Of a stretch of 64,000 bases of DNA, positions 9,841 through 21,584 are shown piece by piece (position 1 is the stretch's first letter; each line of letters starts with the position of its first letter). Under the pieces are notes generated by a model that was given only the letters and a program-made list of their open reading frames with translations, made no database searches and was not told the DNA's origin. Where the stretch lies: NCBI RefSeq assembly GCF_005239225.2, contig NC_133298.1, positions 3,472,001 through 3,536,000 of the forward strand, in the 5' to 3' direction. The stretch is from Populus alba (lineage: Eukaryota > Streptophyta > Magnoliopsida > Malpighiales > Salicaceae). A program made the position numbers and the translations under genes.

Positions 9841-11324
9841 ACAGTAAAAAAGACAACTTTGGGGCCCTTGTTGTGCACAGTTTTGTTTTTCATGAGAGCA
9901 GAACAAGCCTCCAAACCAGTAGCATTGCCACACAGGTTGGTGTTGTTGCGAATTGCTTCAAATGGTGCCTCGCGAAAGGCTTTGATGTCAGGAATGGGAC
10001 CCTCTAACTTGTTAAAGGATACATCCACTTCAGTGAGGCCTGACAGTCTACTAAAACTGGCCGGAATGAGACCAGACAACATATTATGGGAGAGGTTTAA
10101 TACCTCTAGCCGCTGCAGCTGTCCAAGCTCCGGTGCTATACCTCCCATCAAGGAATTCCAACTGAGATCAAGACTTTGAAGAGACTGTAAAGACCCCATC
10201 TCAGCAGGAATAATCCATGCGAAGCTATTCTTGCTCATTATCAAGAATATCAGTTTTGAGCACTTGCCAAGCTGTTTAAGAATTGTTGCGCTAAAATTGT
10301 TCGCTGCCCAGGCCAAAGCCTTTTCGAGATCAGATAGCGATGCTACATCGAAAGGAATATCACCTGATAGTTTGTTATCGTTGAGTTCAAGTTCAATAAA
10401 CTTTAAAATTTCCCAATTCTTTTGGAATTCTCCCAATAGATGATTTGACGACAGGTCAAGAGCTTGTAGATGAGTTGCCCCCCCCCCCCCTTTCCAAGAG
10501 CTTGCTGGTATTTCTCCAGAAATCTTGTTTCCAGAAACCTTGAAGGTTGTCAGATTGTTAAACTGCTTCCCATTTCAATGAAAATTTCACCATGCAATTC
10601 ATTATCACTTCAAATCCATGTAGTACACATGAGGATGTGTGCCAAAAGCTTCAGAAATGTTTCCACTAAGTTGGTTTCTCTCAAGTCTGAGTCTCAACAA
10701 GCTGCTGCATATTTCTCAAGCTTTTTGGGATATGTCCCGTGAAATAATTGTCCAACGCAACAAAATGTGAAAGTAAATCCACCAAGACACACATCTCGTG
10801 GTAGATTTCAGACAATCTATTTAGAATATATATGTAACCAATACAAATGTGTAAGGTTGTTCATTTCTGGAGGAATAGGACCAGAAAGGTTGTTTTTCGC
10901 AAGGTGAAGTTCAGATAAGCTTCTTAAATTGCCTAGAGATGCTGGTATTGTACCAGTTAGATTATTAGATGACAAATCTAAAGTGGTTAGGTTTCCTAAG
11001 TTTCCTAAAGATGCTGGTATTGCACCAGTTAGATAATTAGATGACAAAAGTAAACTGGTAAGAGATCTTATGTTTCCTATGAAAGCAAGGATTGGACCTT
11101 CAAAATTATTTCTGGACAAGTGAAGGGTAGATATCTGTTCAAGCATTCCTACTTCCCTAGGTATGAAACCAGAGAGTTCGTTGCCGTGAAGGAAAAGATA
11201 CGTCAAGTTCCTTAAGTTTTCTATGGACGTAGGAAGAGCACCACTAAGGTTGTTATCTCACAAATCAAGCAAATAAAGAGATACCAATTTTCCAACTTCT
11301 GGTGGTATGTTGCCAGAAGTGCTA
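9841..11324 (-). pseudogene. Copy B part 2: LRR block
   Basis: Leucine-rich repeats read from 11324 downward. The 11206-10817 stretch gives clean repeats (LTTLDLSSNNLTGTIPASLG). It is preceded by an in-frame TGA at 11258-11260 and followed by two stops near 10815. Frames then shift several times until 10436, from where the last LRRs and the cap (NNTNLCGNATGLEAC) are open to the TE1 junction at GPKVVFFTVF. Indels relative to copy A lie in homopolymers, including 13 C at 10478-10490 and TTTTAAA for TTTAAA near 10402. The two LRR-copy sequences are otherwise very similar. Confidence 0.85.
11320..11324. repeat. TE2 target-site duplication, left (TGCTA)
   Basis: TGCTA precedes TE2 and recurs exactly at 16204-16208. 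Confidence 0.92.
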
Positions 11325-11542
11325 TGAAAAGAATGATATCTTTTGTATTGTGTTACAGAGTAAACAAAGGTTACAATTTATACTAATGGCTTGATACAAA
11401 GAGCCTACATTAAAGCCTACGATCAGACCTAATTATCACAGAATAAGGAAACAAATAAGTGAAGATTCAATTACAGTATTTGACAGACTTGATTTCCTAT
11501 TATGTGATTGATTTCCTATGCTGTGCTTGGTTTCCTTTAACA
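11325..11542 (-). repeat. TE2 3' LTR
   Basis: 218 bp, TG...CA. The directly adjacent purine tract at 11543-11558 reads on the minus strand CCAACTTGAGGAGGAG. Confidence 0.92.
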
Positions 11543-11559
11543 CTCCTCCTCAAGTTGGA

Positions 11560-14500
11560 GTGTATGTTAATTACACCCAACTTGCTAAGTAAGGTCTCAA
11601 ACTGTGTGGAGCTTAATGGTTTAGTAAACAAGTCAGCCGGTTGGTTTGTAGTCCGTATGTAGGCTGTTTGAATCATTCCTGCTTGAAATTTTCTCACGTA
11701 TCAAATGACAGTCTATTTTCTATGTGCCTTGGTTCGCTCATGAAAAGACTAGATTCGATGCTATGTGCATTGTTGCTTGGTTATCACAAAATAGGTTACC
11801 GGGTTGTGTGTGATTTATCTGGCAAGTCCTTCAAAATAATTTTTCAGCTAATGTAATTTCGCAGCATGTAGTAGCCATGGAAGCGATATTTCCTCCTGCA
11901 CTTGAACGTGAAATATTGTTGTCTGTTTCTTGGCTCATCCATGAAACTGGTGCTTCTCCAAGTAAAATGCAGTAAAACCAGTAATTGATCTTCTTGTGTT
12001 TACAAACGAGCCCAATGCAGCAATCACAAAATGCTCGTAACTGAAGTGAACCTGTGGACGGCAAGCAGGATGCCTTGCCCAGGTGTTTGTTTGATATATT
12101 TGAGCACTTTATAAGCTGCATCCAGGTGTGGTTGGCGGGGCTTATCCATGAACTGACTAAGGATGTGCACAGCATATGTCAAGTCTGTCTAGTTATTGTA
12201 AGATAGAGTTAATCTGCCAACTAACCTCCTTGTATGTTGATCCATCTTCCAAAAAGCTTTCCATCGGATTGTGGTTTAGAGACACATTTTGCTCCAAAGG
12301 AAACCGAGATGGCTTGACACCCCAAAAACCCCGCATCATCCAAAATCTCGAAGTGCATATTTTCTCTGTGACAAACTAATGCCATGTCGTGATCTGGCAA
12401 CCTCGAATGCCAAGGAAGTATTTAAGTTGCCCAAGTCCTTAAGTTTGAATTGTTTTGGACAAAGAAGAGTTTGTGTGTTCTCTATGTCCTGCAAATTATT
12501 CCCAGCTAATATCACATCATCAACATATATCAGTAATGCTAGAAAGTTACCATGCTGGCTTCGGACGAACAAGGAATAATCAGATAGGGACTGATGGAAT
12601 CCTGCAGCCTTGAGTGCACCGGACAGTTTGATAAACCACTGTCTAGAGGCTTGTTTTAAGCCATACAGGGATTTATGAAGTTTGCAAACGCGTGTCTCCC
12701 CCTTTCGTCTGAAGCCAGGAGGCAAATTCATGTAGACGTCCTCATCTAAGTCACCATGCAAGAATGCATTGTTGACATCAAGCTGATGTAAATGCCAACC
12801 ACGCAAAGCTGCCAACACTAAGTAAGAGGCGGACAGTGACCATCTTGGCTACGGGAGCAAAGGTTTCCTGATAATCAACACCTGCAACTTGGTTGTAGCC
12901 CTTGGCCACCAGTCATGCCTTATAGCGTTCCACTGTCCCATCAGCTTTCAACTTGATTTTGTATACCCATTTGCAGCCGATTGGCCGTTTGTGGGATGGT
13001 AAAGGTACCAAACTCCAAGTCCCAGTGGCCTGTAAAGCAGATATCTCATGGTGCATGGCCTCACACCACTGAGGATGTTGAGCAGCCTGTGAAAAACTGG
13101 TAGGTTCTTTGAGGAGAGTGAGTTGAGCAGTATAAGCTTTGTGATGGGGAGAAAGGTGAGTGTAAGATAAATAGGCAGAGAGGGGATAAGCAGTACCTGA
13201 AGTGTGAACCATGTTCGTGGATGATGTCGGGTCAGGCCTTGAAGGGAGAGTCATGGCGAGATGGAAATCCTGCAAGTAAGAAGGAGTGGTGATAGAACGA
13301 CTGCCACGACGAAGAGTAGGAATGGGCACAGGTGAGGAGGTGTTCAGTATGGGAGAAAAATCGGGTAGTGGACTATCAGTAGGACTGGCTGAATGTGGGG
13401 ACTCTGTGAGAGGAGCTAGAGGAGTGGATGAGGTGGTGGATGGATGGGTCTGGGAATTGGGTGAGCTAGGAAAGGTAGGATTGGGAAGCAGAGAAGGGGG
13501 TTCAAAGTGTATGAAAGGTATGGGTGGAGTGGGAGTGGGCGTGAGAGGTGATAATGATGGGGTATTGGTATGTGATGCAGATGTAATAAAGGGAAATATA
13601 GATTCAAAGAAGACGACATCCCTAGAGACAAGTGTTCGTTGTGTAGCTAGATCAAAAACTCTATACCCCTTTTTCCCATAAGGATAGCCAAGAAAAATAC
13701 ACCGAGATGCTCGAGGATCAAATTTTGAGCGATTTTGGGCATGGGTGGAAACAAAACATAAGCAACCAAATACTCGTAAGTGCGAGTTAATTGGGAACTT
13801 TTGTGTTGAAGAGTTTTTTCATATGGTGTTTTTCCATGGAGAATGGGGGTTGGTGTTCGATTTATGAGATAAGCGGAAGCAAGAATAGCGTCACCCCAAA
13901 ATTGGTGAGGAAGGCCGGCTTGAAGAAGTAAAGCACGTGCCATATTTAACAAATGCCTATGTTTGCGTTCGGCATAACGACTTTTGTTGTGGAGTATTAA
14001 TGCAACTGGTTTGATGAATAATACCTTTGTGAGCGTAAAAGCTGTCAAGTTTGAATTCAAGACCATTATCACTACGAATCATTTTGACTTTGGAATCAAA
14101 TTGGTTTTCAGCCATGTTGATGAAATTGACTAGAAAAAGACCCCCCTAGTGTCGGATTTGTGTTTCATAAGATAAATCCATGTGCATCTAGTATGATCAT
14201 CAACGATAGTAAGAAAATATTTGGCACCTGAAATAGAAGGAATTTTATAACCACCCCAAATGTCAACATGGATTAAATCAAATGAAGATATGGTAGTAAT
14301 GGAACTTGAAGAAAATGGAAGTCTGGTTTGTTTTGCTAACGGACAAATACAACACTTGTCGTTAGAGAAAGAATTAACTTTAGGAAATAATGGAGAGACT
14401 TTGGTTGAGGGATGCCCAAGACGTTGATGCCAAAGGTTCGGGTTAGAATTTTTGGCATGGTTGCAGGTTCCTTTCTTGGCTTGGTCGAGAAAGTAGAGAC

Positions 14501-15896
14501 CCTCCCGTTCAATTCCCGTCCCAATCATCTTCCCCGAACGTAGGTCCTGAATCACACAAAATTGGCTTAGAAAAATGGTGATGCAAGAAGAATCAAATGC
14601 TAGTTTGCTAATGGAAATTAAATTCAATCGAAAATATGGGACACATAAGAAATTATTAAGGATCAAATCAGGAGATAGATGAACTCTGCCTATGTGAGTT
14701 ACTTGTGTTATTGATCCATTCGGTAATTCAACAGTGCGGCCATTAACCGGTCTTGAGTATGTGAGCAGATTTTGGTCATAAATCATATGATATGTGCACC
14801 CACTATCCAAAATCCATGTACTTCTGTTGCCATTAGAGAAGAGTGAAAAAGCTTTACCTGAGAGCTCATCATGAGTTGGACAGTTACTAACATGGTTGGC
14901 AGAGGATGTTTTGGTTTTTAACATGCTGAGTATCTGTTTGCACTCGTCAGGTGTGAAAGGAAAATTCATCTCCTTCCTCTCATTTGTATGGGATGCAACT
15001 TGATTTCCCTTGGAAATCGCCATATTAAATTCAGCTTCAGTTACTGCTTTCTTCTTGCGACAATACTCGGCTGTATGTCCCTTCCAGCGGCAAAAAGTGC
15101 ATCTGAGATGTGCACGACAATCCTTGGTGTTGTGATTTGTTCTATTGCATCTTGAGCATCTCTGTTCAGTTTCAGTCTCATGGCTTAAATTCTTTACGGC
15201 AAAGGCAGCAGCCTCTGGTTGAGCAGGACTTTTCCCAGTTGTCACTTCTGATTGTTTTTCATGACGAAGAACCAGTGAGTATGCCTTGTTGATTGTTGGT
15301 AATGGATCCTGCAACAGAGTGTTGCTATGAACACCCACATATGAATCACTAAGACCCATGAGAAATTTCATGGTTTTCTGTGTGTCCAGGTATGCAGCCA
15401 TTTCCTTGACTGATCCACAAGTGCATGTTGGAAAGGTGCATAGTGCATCACGCTCATCCCATAAACCTTTCAGTTTTGTGAAGTAGGATCCCACAGACAT
15501 GCTGCCCTGCACACAGTTGTGAATTTCATTCTCAATGTTAAATAACTGAACCACATTCACATGTGAGAATCTTTCCTTTAAATCAAGCCACATTTGTCTG
15601 GCATCCTTGCAGTTGATGACACTAGCTGCAATATCTTTGGACATAGATCCCAGCAACCAAGTTTTAACCAAACTGTTGCACCAATTCCATTGTTGATGCT
15701 CATCTGGTTTCTTCTCATCAGGCTCCTTCATTGAGCCATCTATAAATCCAATCTTGTTTTTAACTGTCAGAGCCATAGTCATTGATTGGCTCCATGTGCT
15801 GTAGTTGTCTTCAACCAAAGGTTGTGAACAGTGCCAGGTTGATCTGAATGGTGAAGGTAAAGCTGGTGATTGGGATGATCCCATCTTGCTCCTCAA
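11560..15896 (-). pseudogene. TE2 gag-pol polyprotein, frameshifted
   Basis: The first frame, 15896-14130 (588 codons), holds a UBN2-type gag (NYSTWSQSMTMAL; KTWLLGSMS), a zinc knuckle (CSRCNRTNHNTKDC), protease WILDSGCTYHM, the pre-integrase motif LWHQRLGHPS, and the start of integrase (DLIHVDIWGGYK; FLTIVDDHTRCTWIY). A frame break follows. Integrase continues at 14072-13647 (ERKHRHLLNMARALL). Reverse transcriptase is at 12818-12336 with [24 protein letters not shown] and the catalytic YVDD. RNase H pieces lie at 12175-11831 and the C-terminus (TNQPADLFTKPL) near 11650. A coding-competent precursor can be inferred, but this copy is broken. Confidence 0.9.
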
Positions 15897-15970
15897 GACA
15901 TGCTTCCTTGGTTTTCGTCTCCCATGGAAGTTGGCTAAAGGGTTTATGTTTTATTTTGATACCTAGATTA

Positions 15971-15985
15971 ATTGCTCTGATACCA
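15971..15985 (-). other. TE2 primer-binding site
   Basis: Minus strand TGGTATCAGAGCAAT, immediately inside the 5' LTR, matching initiator-Met tRNA. Confidence 0.9.
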
Positions 15986-16203
15986 TGAAAAGAATGATAT
16001 CTTTTGTATTGTGTTACAGAGTAAACAAAAGGTTACAATTTATAACTATGGCTTGATAAAAGAGCCTACATTAAAGCCTACGATCAGACCTAATTATCAC
16101 AGAATAAGGAAACAAATAAGTGAAGATTCAATTACAGTATTTGACAGACTTGATTTCCTATTCTGTGATTGATTTCCTATGATGTGCTTGGTTTCCTTTA
16201 ACA
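15986..16203 (-). repeat. TE2 5' LTR
   Basis: 218 bp, directly repeated with 11325-11542. It is followed by the duplicated TGCTA at 16204-16208. Confidence 0.92.
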
Positions 16204-16624
16204 TGCTATTTGAAGACAAATCAAGTTTGATAAGTTTGCCTATATGTGAAGGAATGGACCCATAGAGCGAGTTATTGCGAAGGATAAGCACAGTCAAGTC
16301 AGGAAAGGAAGAGAATCTGAGACTATTAAGCGTACCTCTCAAACTAGAATCGGGCAGACTTATGTTGGTAACACTACCAGACTTGTCGCAACTGATTCCG
16401 AACCAGTTGCAAGGGCTGTCTCCAGCCCAAGAAGACAGGAGAGACTGGCTTTGGTTGTCAAGAGTGACTTTCCATTCTAGAAGAGCTTCCGCTTCCTTCC
16501 TTCCATTTGCTACTTCAGCAGCTCCAGTACTAGCCGAGTAAGCAAAAGAAGCAAAGAAGGAAGCATAAGCAAGTAAGGAAAAAAACAAAAAAGGTGTGCA
16601 TAAGAGAAAGATATGGGAAGCCAT
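16204..16624 (-). pseudogene. Copy B part 1: signal peptide and LRR N-cap
   Basis: An open frame from ATG 16624 encodes a hydrophobic signal peptide, the cap motif LLEWKVTLDNQSQSLLSSW, then CNWFGISC and the first repeats (LRGTLNSLRFSSFPDLTVL) before reaching TE2. The start is supported by the signal peptide and by conservation of the ATG context (GCCATGGC on the plus strand) in copies C and D. Confidence 0.85.
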
Positions 16625-17450
16625 GGCCTTAGTGGTTTAATTTCTTAAAAAGGATGTATGAAATGATTAGCCCTGCATACGTATATATATGCAGGAATTC
16701 ATTTGTCTTGGTCATGATCGAAGATTTCTTAAGAAGATAGACAGCTGCGTCTTAATTGGACGTCTTCCATTCTTGATTGGATGTCTTCGGGTTTCAGCTA
16801 TGGACCTACAGTGATGTTTCCCATGAAATTTCAAGTGTGGAACAACATTCACGTCGTTAATGCTTTTGTTATATCCTTCTTCCTTTCTTTGGTCTCTTAT
16901 CAATCAAATGAATCAAAACTTGTGCTTTCAAGTGTGAAACAACATTCCTTGGCCTGTTATGCTTTTGTTATTTTTTTTTTTATAGAAACAATATTGGAAT
17001 GACATTTATATCGAAGTTTTCTATAATTTAAAAACAATAAAGGTGCAATTAGGGGGCCATGCAAAGTGCAAAACCATGGCTAATACTTTTATTCGGTATT
17101 ATTAAAGTTTTCTATTTTTTTTTATAGTAATGACCTTTTAATAAAAAACAAAACTTTGATAAATAAAATTTAAATATTTTATGTGTCTTCCCACATAGTT
17201 ATGATGTTTTTATTTTTGAAGGTTGTGATTAATAACAAATATAGTTATTTTTTATTTAAAATTTTATTTTATTTTATTTATTATTATTAAGGTTTTCTAG
17301 TTTTCATGTCTCAAAAAAAAAAAAAGCTTTGTTCTCATGTTATTGCTATTATTATTGGATGGTCAAAAAAGAAGCTTTACTTTTTTTCAATTATGTTCCC
17401 CAACAATGATCTTCCCTGCATACATTTATACATGGGACCCACAAGGCGGA
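16600..17450. repeat. Receptor-kinase promoter block, copy 1
   Basis: The start codon and about 830 bp upstream of copy B are repeated in the same order at 19595-20435, from 'agatatgggaagccatggcc' through 'tacatttatacatggga'. This is a tandem duplication of the promoter region. Confidence 0.85.
16672..16695 (-). promoter_or_regulatory. Palindromic TATA-type element upstream of copy B
   Basis: CCTGCATA and TATGCAGG face each other across 'cgtatata', about 50-70 bp upstream of the ATG at 16624. The TATATATA core is at a plausible distance for a TATA box with a short leader. The same element is kept at 19662-19685 in copy D. Function is inferred. Confidence 0.45.
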
Positions 17451-17757
17451 AACTTCCTTGAGCAGGGTTTTTTTTTAATTTATGTTGCTTTCCATTCAAC
17501 GTACTGCAAACCACATGCATACATAATAAAATTTAAATCTTGATACAAATAAATAAAAATAAAAACAAATCCCTACCACAACTATACCATTACCTCATTT
17601 TGTTTGTCTTGGTCAATGGTCATGATCGAAAATTTCTTATGTGGACACGTAAAAAGAAGATAGACAGTTGCGTCTGAAGAGGTGTAGAATACTATGGTCT
17701 TCCATTCAATAATTGCGTGATAGGAGGAGCACGTGTATTTGTCATAATTAATTATTA
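17451..17757. other. Spacer between promoter block and block X
   Basis: AT-rich. Around 17590-17700 it repeats words of the promoter ('ttgtcttggtca', 'atgatcgaa', 'agaagatagacag', 'gcgtct'), so it is probably an older decayed duplicate. No gene seen. Confidence 0.5.
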
Positions 17758-18130
17758 GAATATTTATGTTGGGGTTTCAGCTATGGATCCATTAATTCTC
17801 GGATGAATTTTTTTTTCTTAATGAAATACAAGAGATGTATTATTTTGCACCATTATGTGCTTATATAATAAGATTATTATATTCCATGATTAAAAAAGAA
17901 ATACGAAACTCTGCATTGGGTGATCATCCTTCAAGCATTTTTATATTTTTTCTTGTTGTTTCTCCTAGTTTTAATTTCATTGCTTGTGTTAAACAACAAA
18001 TCTAACTCTATCTCTCTCCCGTAATTACCCGAATTATTTAGGTTTTTATCTATGATGTGAAATCCGAACTTTACAATTAATAATAGCTGGCTTGTACCCC
18101 ACCATTCCATGACTCCTGATTATTATTAAG
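17758..18130. repeat. Duplicated spacer block X, copy 2
   Basis: Counterpart of 570-950, same orientation, differing by scattered substitutions and small indels. It lies just 3' of the copy C relic. Confidence 0.8.
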
Positions 18131-18301
18131 AGATGGAGACTATTTGTATACTGTCGGTCCTTGACTTGGATGTGAATAGCGTGTTTATTTTTCTTCATGT
18201 TTTTTGAAAAAAATATTTTTTTCTAAAAAAAAAAAACAAGGCATTCTTGTTTCGAATAAGAAACAAGAATTTATTATTTAATAGATTTTTCCGTTTTAAT
18301 A

Positions 18302-18445
18302 TCTTAGAGAGCTTCTGCCTGTTTCCTTCCATTTGCTACTTCAGCTCCAGTAGCTGAGTAAGCAAAAGAAGTAAAGAAGGAAGCATAAGCAAGTAAAGAA
18401 ATAAACAACAAAAGGTATGGATGAGAGCAAGATTTGGGAAGCCAT
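18302..18445 (-). pseudogene. LRR receptor kinase copy C, signal-peptide scrap
   Basis: ATG at 18445 opens MASQILLSSIPFVVYFF. A one-base shift relative to copy B then changes the frame, ending at a TGA after about 34 codons. DNA similarity to copy B (the signal peptide and 'gtagcaaatggaagga') continues to about 18302, where it stops abruptly. Only the first 50 or so codons of the ancestral gene survive. Confidence 0.8.
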
Positions 18446-18537
18446 GGCCTTGGTGGTTTACTTTCTCATGGAGGATATATAAAAAATGATTTGCCCTGCA
18501 TGTGTATATAATTTCCTATGGGAATTCATTTGTTTTA

Positions 18538-19595
18538 ACTGCCATTCTACAGCCATTGGTGAAAACAATCAGGCAGAAAATGGACTGCTCTGGCGCCCTT
18601 TTCTTCTTCTTTTTATTTTATTATTATTTCTTTCTTCTTCTTCTTCTTCTTCTTCTTCTTCACATTAGGGCAAAAGAAATACTGTATAGGAGATCTATGA
18701 CTGATAAATTGGCGTGTAGGTATTTTCAACACTCAACTTGTCAAGTGACTTGTTGGAGATTTTAATTGAGGTTTTTCTGTTAGTATATCTGCTATATAAA
18801 CAGTCTTCAAATATTACTGAAGGGAGTGAATCATCACATCTTTCAATTCTGCCATGGAAAATGGCTTTGACAGTGGAAGCCATTGAATTATGAAGTCCTG
18901 TACGTCAAGTAATATTCGTTACCAATATATCTTTATAGATTTACTGGACATCTACCTCCAGAGTCGTGTCACAAGAAGTGATGAAGATAAATTCAACATA
19001 GCTAAAAAAAAGCTGTATTTTTTAGAAATAGAATATACCAAATGGTAAATTTAAGGTTTGTCCTAATTTCAAATTTGACACCTCTGCTTGTTAGAACCGC
19101 ATACTTTCGGTCCCTACCATATCTCATACGAATCTAATCCTTTTTTTTTTCTTCAGAAAATGATGGCATAGAAATTGATGCAGCAAGTGACAATTATCAA
19201 ATATCTTACCATTGCTATATATTTTGCTAGGGTACCACTTGAGCTGTAAGCTCAGGCGTAGCATGGACTTGTAATTAGGGTTACCTGGATTATGACATCA
19301 AGTACTGAAAATAGTGGGGCTACCGTGGTGGCCATGGATCTGATTCACCTAATAAAATTCTATCTGCATGTGTATCATAAATGGCACAAGTCGAGGAGTG
19401 CTGATTCTACAGGCTGAGCAACCATATTCACAACATCTTGCTCTCGCAAAGGGCATTAATTTATATGATTAGGTGCAGCGCGACGAGGAACATAAGAACA
19501 AAGAATTATGACATTTACAGGGTGCAAAACTTGTCTGATTGACTAGGAGCTGATAATTTATCAACACTCCTGACCCTGCCATTTTCACCGTTTTG
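18538..19595. repeat. Duplicated block Y, copy 1 (receptor-kinase 3' end to NAP1 3' end)
   Basis: The same sequence occurs at 21585-22913. Shared landmarks are 'caatcaggcagaaaat', 'ggaaaatggctttgaca', 'ctagggtaccacttgagctg' and 'aaagggcattaat'. The right end carries the last part of the NAP1 3' region ('cattttcaccgtttt') and then joins the receptor-kinase start region at about 19595. Near 18836-18875 the minus strand resembles the kinase C-terminus of copy B at 4498-4535. A (TTC)n run at about 18633-18661 is expanded only in this copy. Confidence 0.85.
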
Positions 19596-19599
19596 GGAA

Positions 19600-20435
19600 G
19601 ATATGGGAAGCCATGGCCTTGGTGGTTTACTTTCTTAAGGAGGATGTATAAAATGACTAGCCCTGCATACGTATATATATGCAGGAATTCATTTGTCTTG
19701 GTCATGATCGAAGATTTCTTAAGAAGATAGACAGCTGCGTCTTAATTGGACGTCTTCCATTCTTGATTGGATGTCTTCGGGCTTCAGCTATGGTGATGTT
19801 TCCCATGAAATTTCAAGTGTGGAACAACATTCACGTCGTTAATGCTTTTGTTATACCCTTCTTCCTTTCTTTAGTCTCTTATCAATCAAATGAATCAAAA
19901 CTTATGCTTTCAAGTGTGTTATGCTTTTGTTATTTTTTTTTTTATATATAGAAACAATAATGGAATGACATTTACATATATTCAAGTCAATCACAAGTCA
20001 TCCCACTCGAAGACTTCAGGATAGGGCCATTAATTTAAAACAATGCACTTAGGGGGCAATGCAAAAGTGCAAAAACCATGGCTAATACTTTATTCGGTAT
20101 TATTAAAGGTTTCTTTTTTATATATATAGTATAATAACCTTTTTAATAAAACAAAACTTTTATAAATAAAATTTAAACATTTTATGTGTACATAGTTATG
20201 ATATTGTTTTTATTTTTTGAAGGTTCTGACTAATAACAAATATAGTTATTTTTCATTTAAGGATTTATTTATTTTATTTATTATTATTAGGCTTTTCTCG
20301 TTTTCATGTCTCAAAAAAAAAAAAAAAGTTTTCTTCTCATGAGATGGTCAAAAAGAAGCTTTACTTGTTTTCAATTAAGTTCCCTGACAATGATCTTCCC
20401 TGCATACATTTATACATGGGAGCCACAAGGCGTAA
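19600..20435 (-). pseudogene. LRR receptor kinase copy D: start codon and promoter only
   Basis: ATG at 19614 with about five codons is all that remains of the coding sequence; upstream follows the promoter block, including the palindromic TATA element at 19662-19685. Downstream of the codons the sequence switches to NAP1 3'-flank sequence. This is a recombination scar. Confidence 0.75.
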
Positions 20436-21584
20436 ACATCAAAGGATTCAGCTATCTTTAGACTTAATGGTCACTTCAGTTGACTCGTTGACCCAATAAT
20501 AGAGTTTTATTAGATGAGTTGGTTGATTAGTTTGGATTATGTTTAAATTCAATTAGGTGATATAATTCGGTGTTATATTTAATTCTTGTATTAAAATAAT
20601 TAAATTATATTATGAAATTAATTAATTTAAGTGTTTAAATTTTGATTTTTTTATTGAGGATTGAGATTGAAAAATATTCAAGTGATCAAGATGCATTGAC
20701 ATGTGGAAAAAAATAAATCCCATAAATAAATTTTAAAAAAATTCAATTTTTTTTTATAAAAATAGCTACCAAGAATAATAATAAAAAATACAAAGTAAAC
20801 TAATCACACCAAAGTCCAAAAACTTTGATTTTTTTTCATATTAATTCCTCTATTTTTAGACAAATTAACTCACTTGCATCATCATTTACAAAAATCAAGT
20901 CATTTCAAATTTTGATGCCTCATTTAACATTAATTATTCCAAGAGTCAAGCATGTTAATTTACAACTTTTGTTATATATATATTTAGCAACTCAAACAAA
21001 CGAATTTGCCTATTAATATGTTAAAGTTTACATAAGAAACTGTTAAGAATGAATATGTATTTTTATTTTATGAAAATAAAATCCACAGATAATTTGTATT
21101 GTTAAAAAAATTATAATAATTATAGTCAAAATCAAACCCTTAATTATCATATTGTATAAGTTTTGCAAGATATAAATTTGGAACAATGAAAAATACTAAG
21201 ATACAAATTACTAAATTGCATAATTTTATATTTTTTTAAATTCATAAAATGGATTTGAGTTTACTAATTTTATCGAGTTTAAATGAATTTAATGAATTTT
21301 ACTAGTTTTAAAATTTTAATTTAATTTTACATATTAAATATATATTAATTATATAATTTTACAAGTCACACAGTGATTTTTTAACCACCATTAATTATGT
21401 TGGCGGAAGAAAAGGCAAAGAAACAGCTCTTAAAGAAAAAAGGAAATCAAGTACGTCATAAATGATACTAGGCAGATGAAGTCAAGATAAGGTTCTGTTG
21501 GCAAAAGAAAAAGGCAAAGCAAAGCAAAGCAGAACAATCCATCAAACTTACAGCTCAGAGAGTGAATTGTGACTATTAGTCTGG
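20436..21584. other. AT-rich spacer, nothing recognised
   Basis: Strongly AT-rich with long A and T runs. No frame, RNA or transposon end could be supported. Confidence 0.6.

Larger units (their letters stand above)
11325..16203 (-). mobile_element. TE2: Ty1/copia LTR retrotransposon, RE1/Ale-like
   Basis: A 4.88-kb element with 218-bp LTRs (TGAAAAG...TTTAACA) flanked by perfect TGCTA duplications. Coding is on the minus strand. It keeps the full order gag, zinc knuckle, protease, integrase, reverse transcriptase, RNase H, with frameshifts in integrase and after. The primer-binding site (TGGTATCAGAGCAAT) touches the 5' LTR and a GGAGGAG purine tract touches the 3' LTR. The LTRs differ at fewer than ten positions, so this is a fairly young copy. 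The short LTRs and domain sequence suggest the RE1/Ale group (inference). It splits the first LRRs of copy B. Confidence 0.95.
4468..16624 (-). pseudogene. LRR receptor kinase copy B, split by two retrotransposons
   Basis: This is a complete MIK2-like LRR receptor-like kinase locus, now in three pieces. The start ATG is at 16624. The product begins with a signal peptide (MASHIFLLCTPFLFFSLLAY) and the N-terminal LRR cap (LLEWK, then SPCNWFGISC). After about 140 codons TE2 interrupts the first LRRs. LRRs resume at 11324-9841, TE1 interrupts the membrane segment, and the kinase follows at 5658-4468. Independent damage includes an in-frame TGA at 11258-11260, frameshifts around 10440-10830, and a run of 13 C at 10478-10490 where copy A has 2. 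Family members are plasma-membrane receptors with extracellular LRRs and a cytosolic Ser/Thr kinase; MIK2 senses peptide ligands. With these lesions the locus should not make a full receptor. Confidence 0.9.

Noticed and set aside
13286..13681. 131-codon plus-strand frame in TE2
   Set aside because: Antisense shadow of the linker between integrase and reverse transcriptase; Gly/Val-rich from GGTG words.
18695..18883. Small minus-strand frame in block Y
   Set aside because: Its frame is not that of the kinase-like relic and is broken in the second copy.
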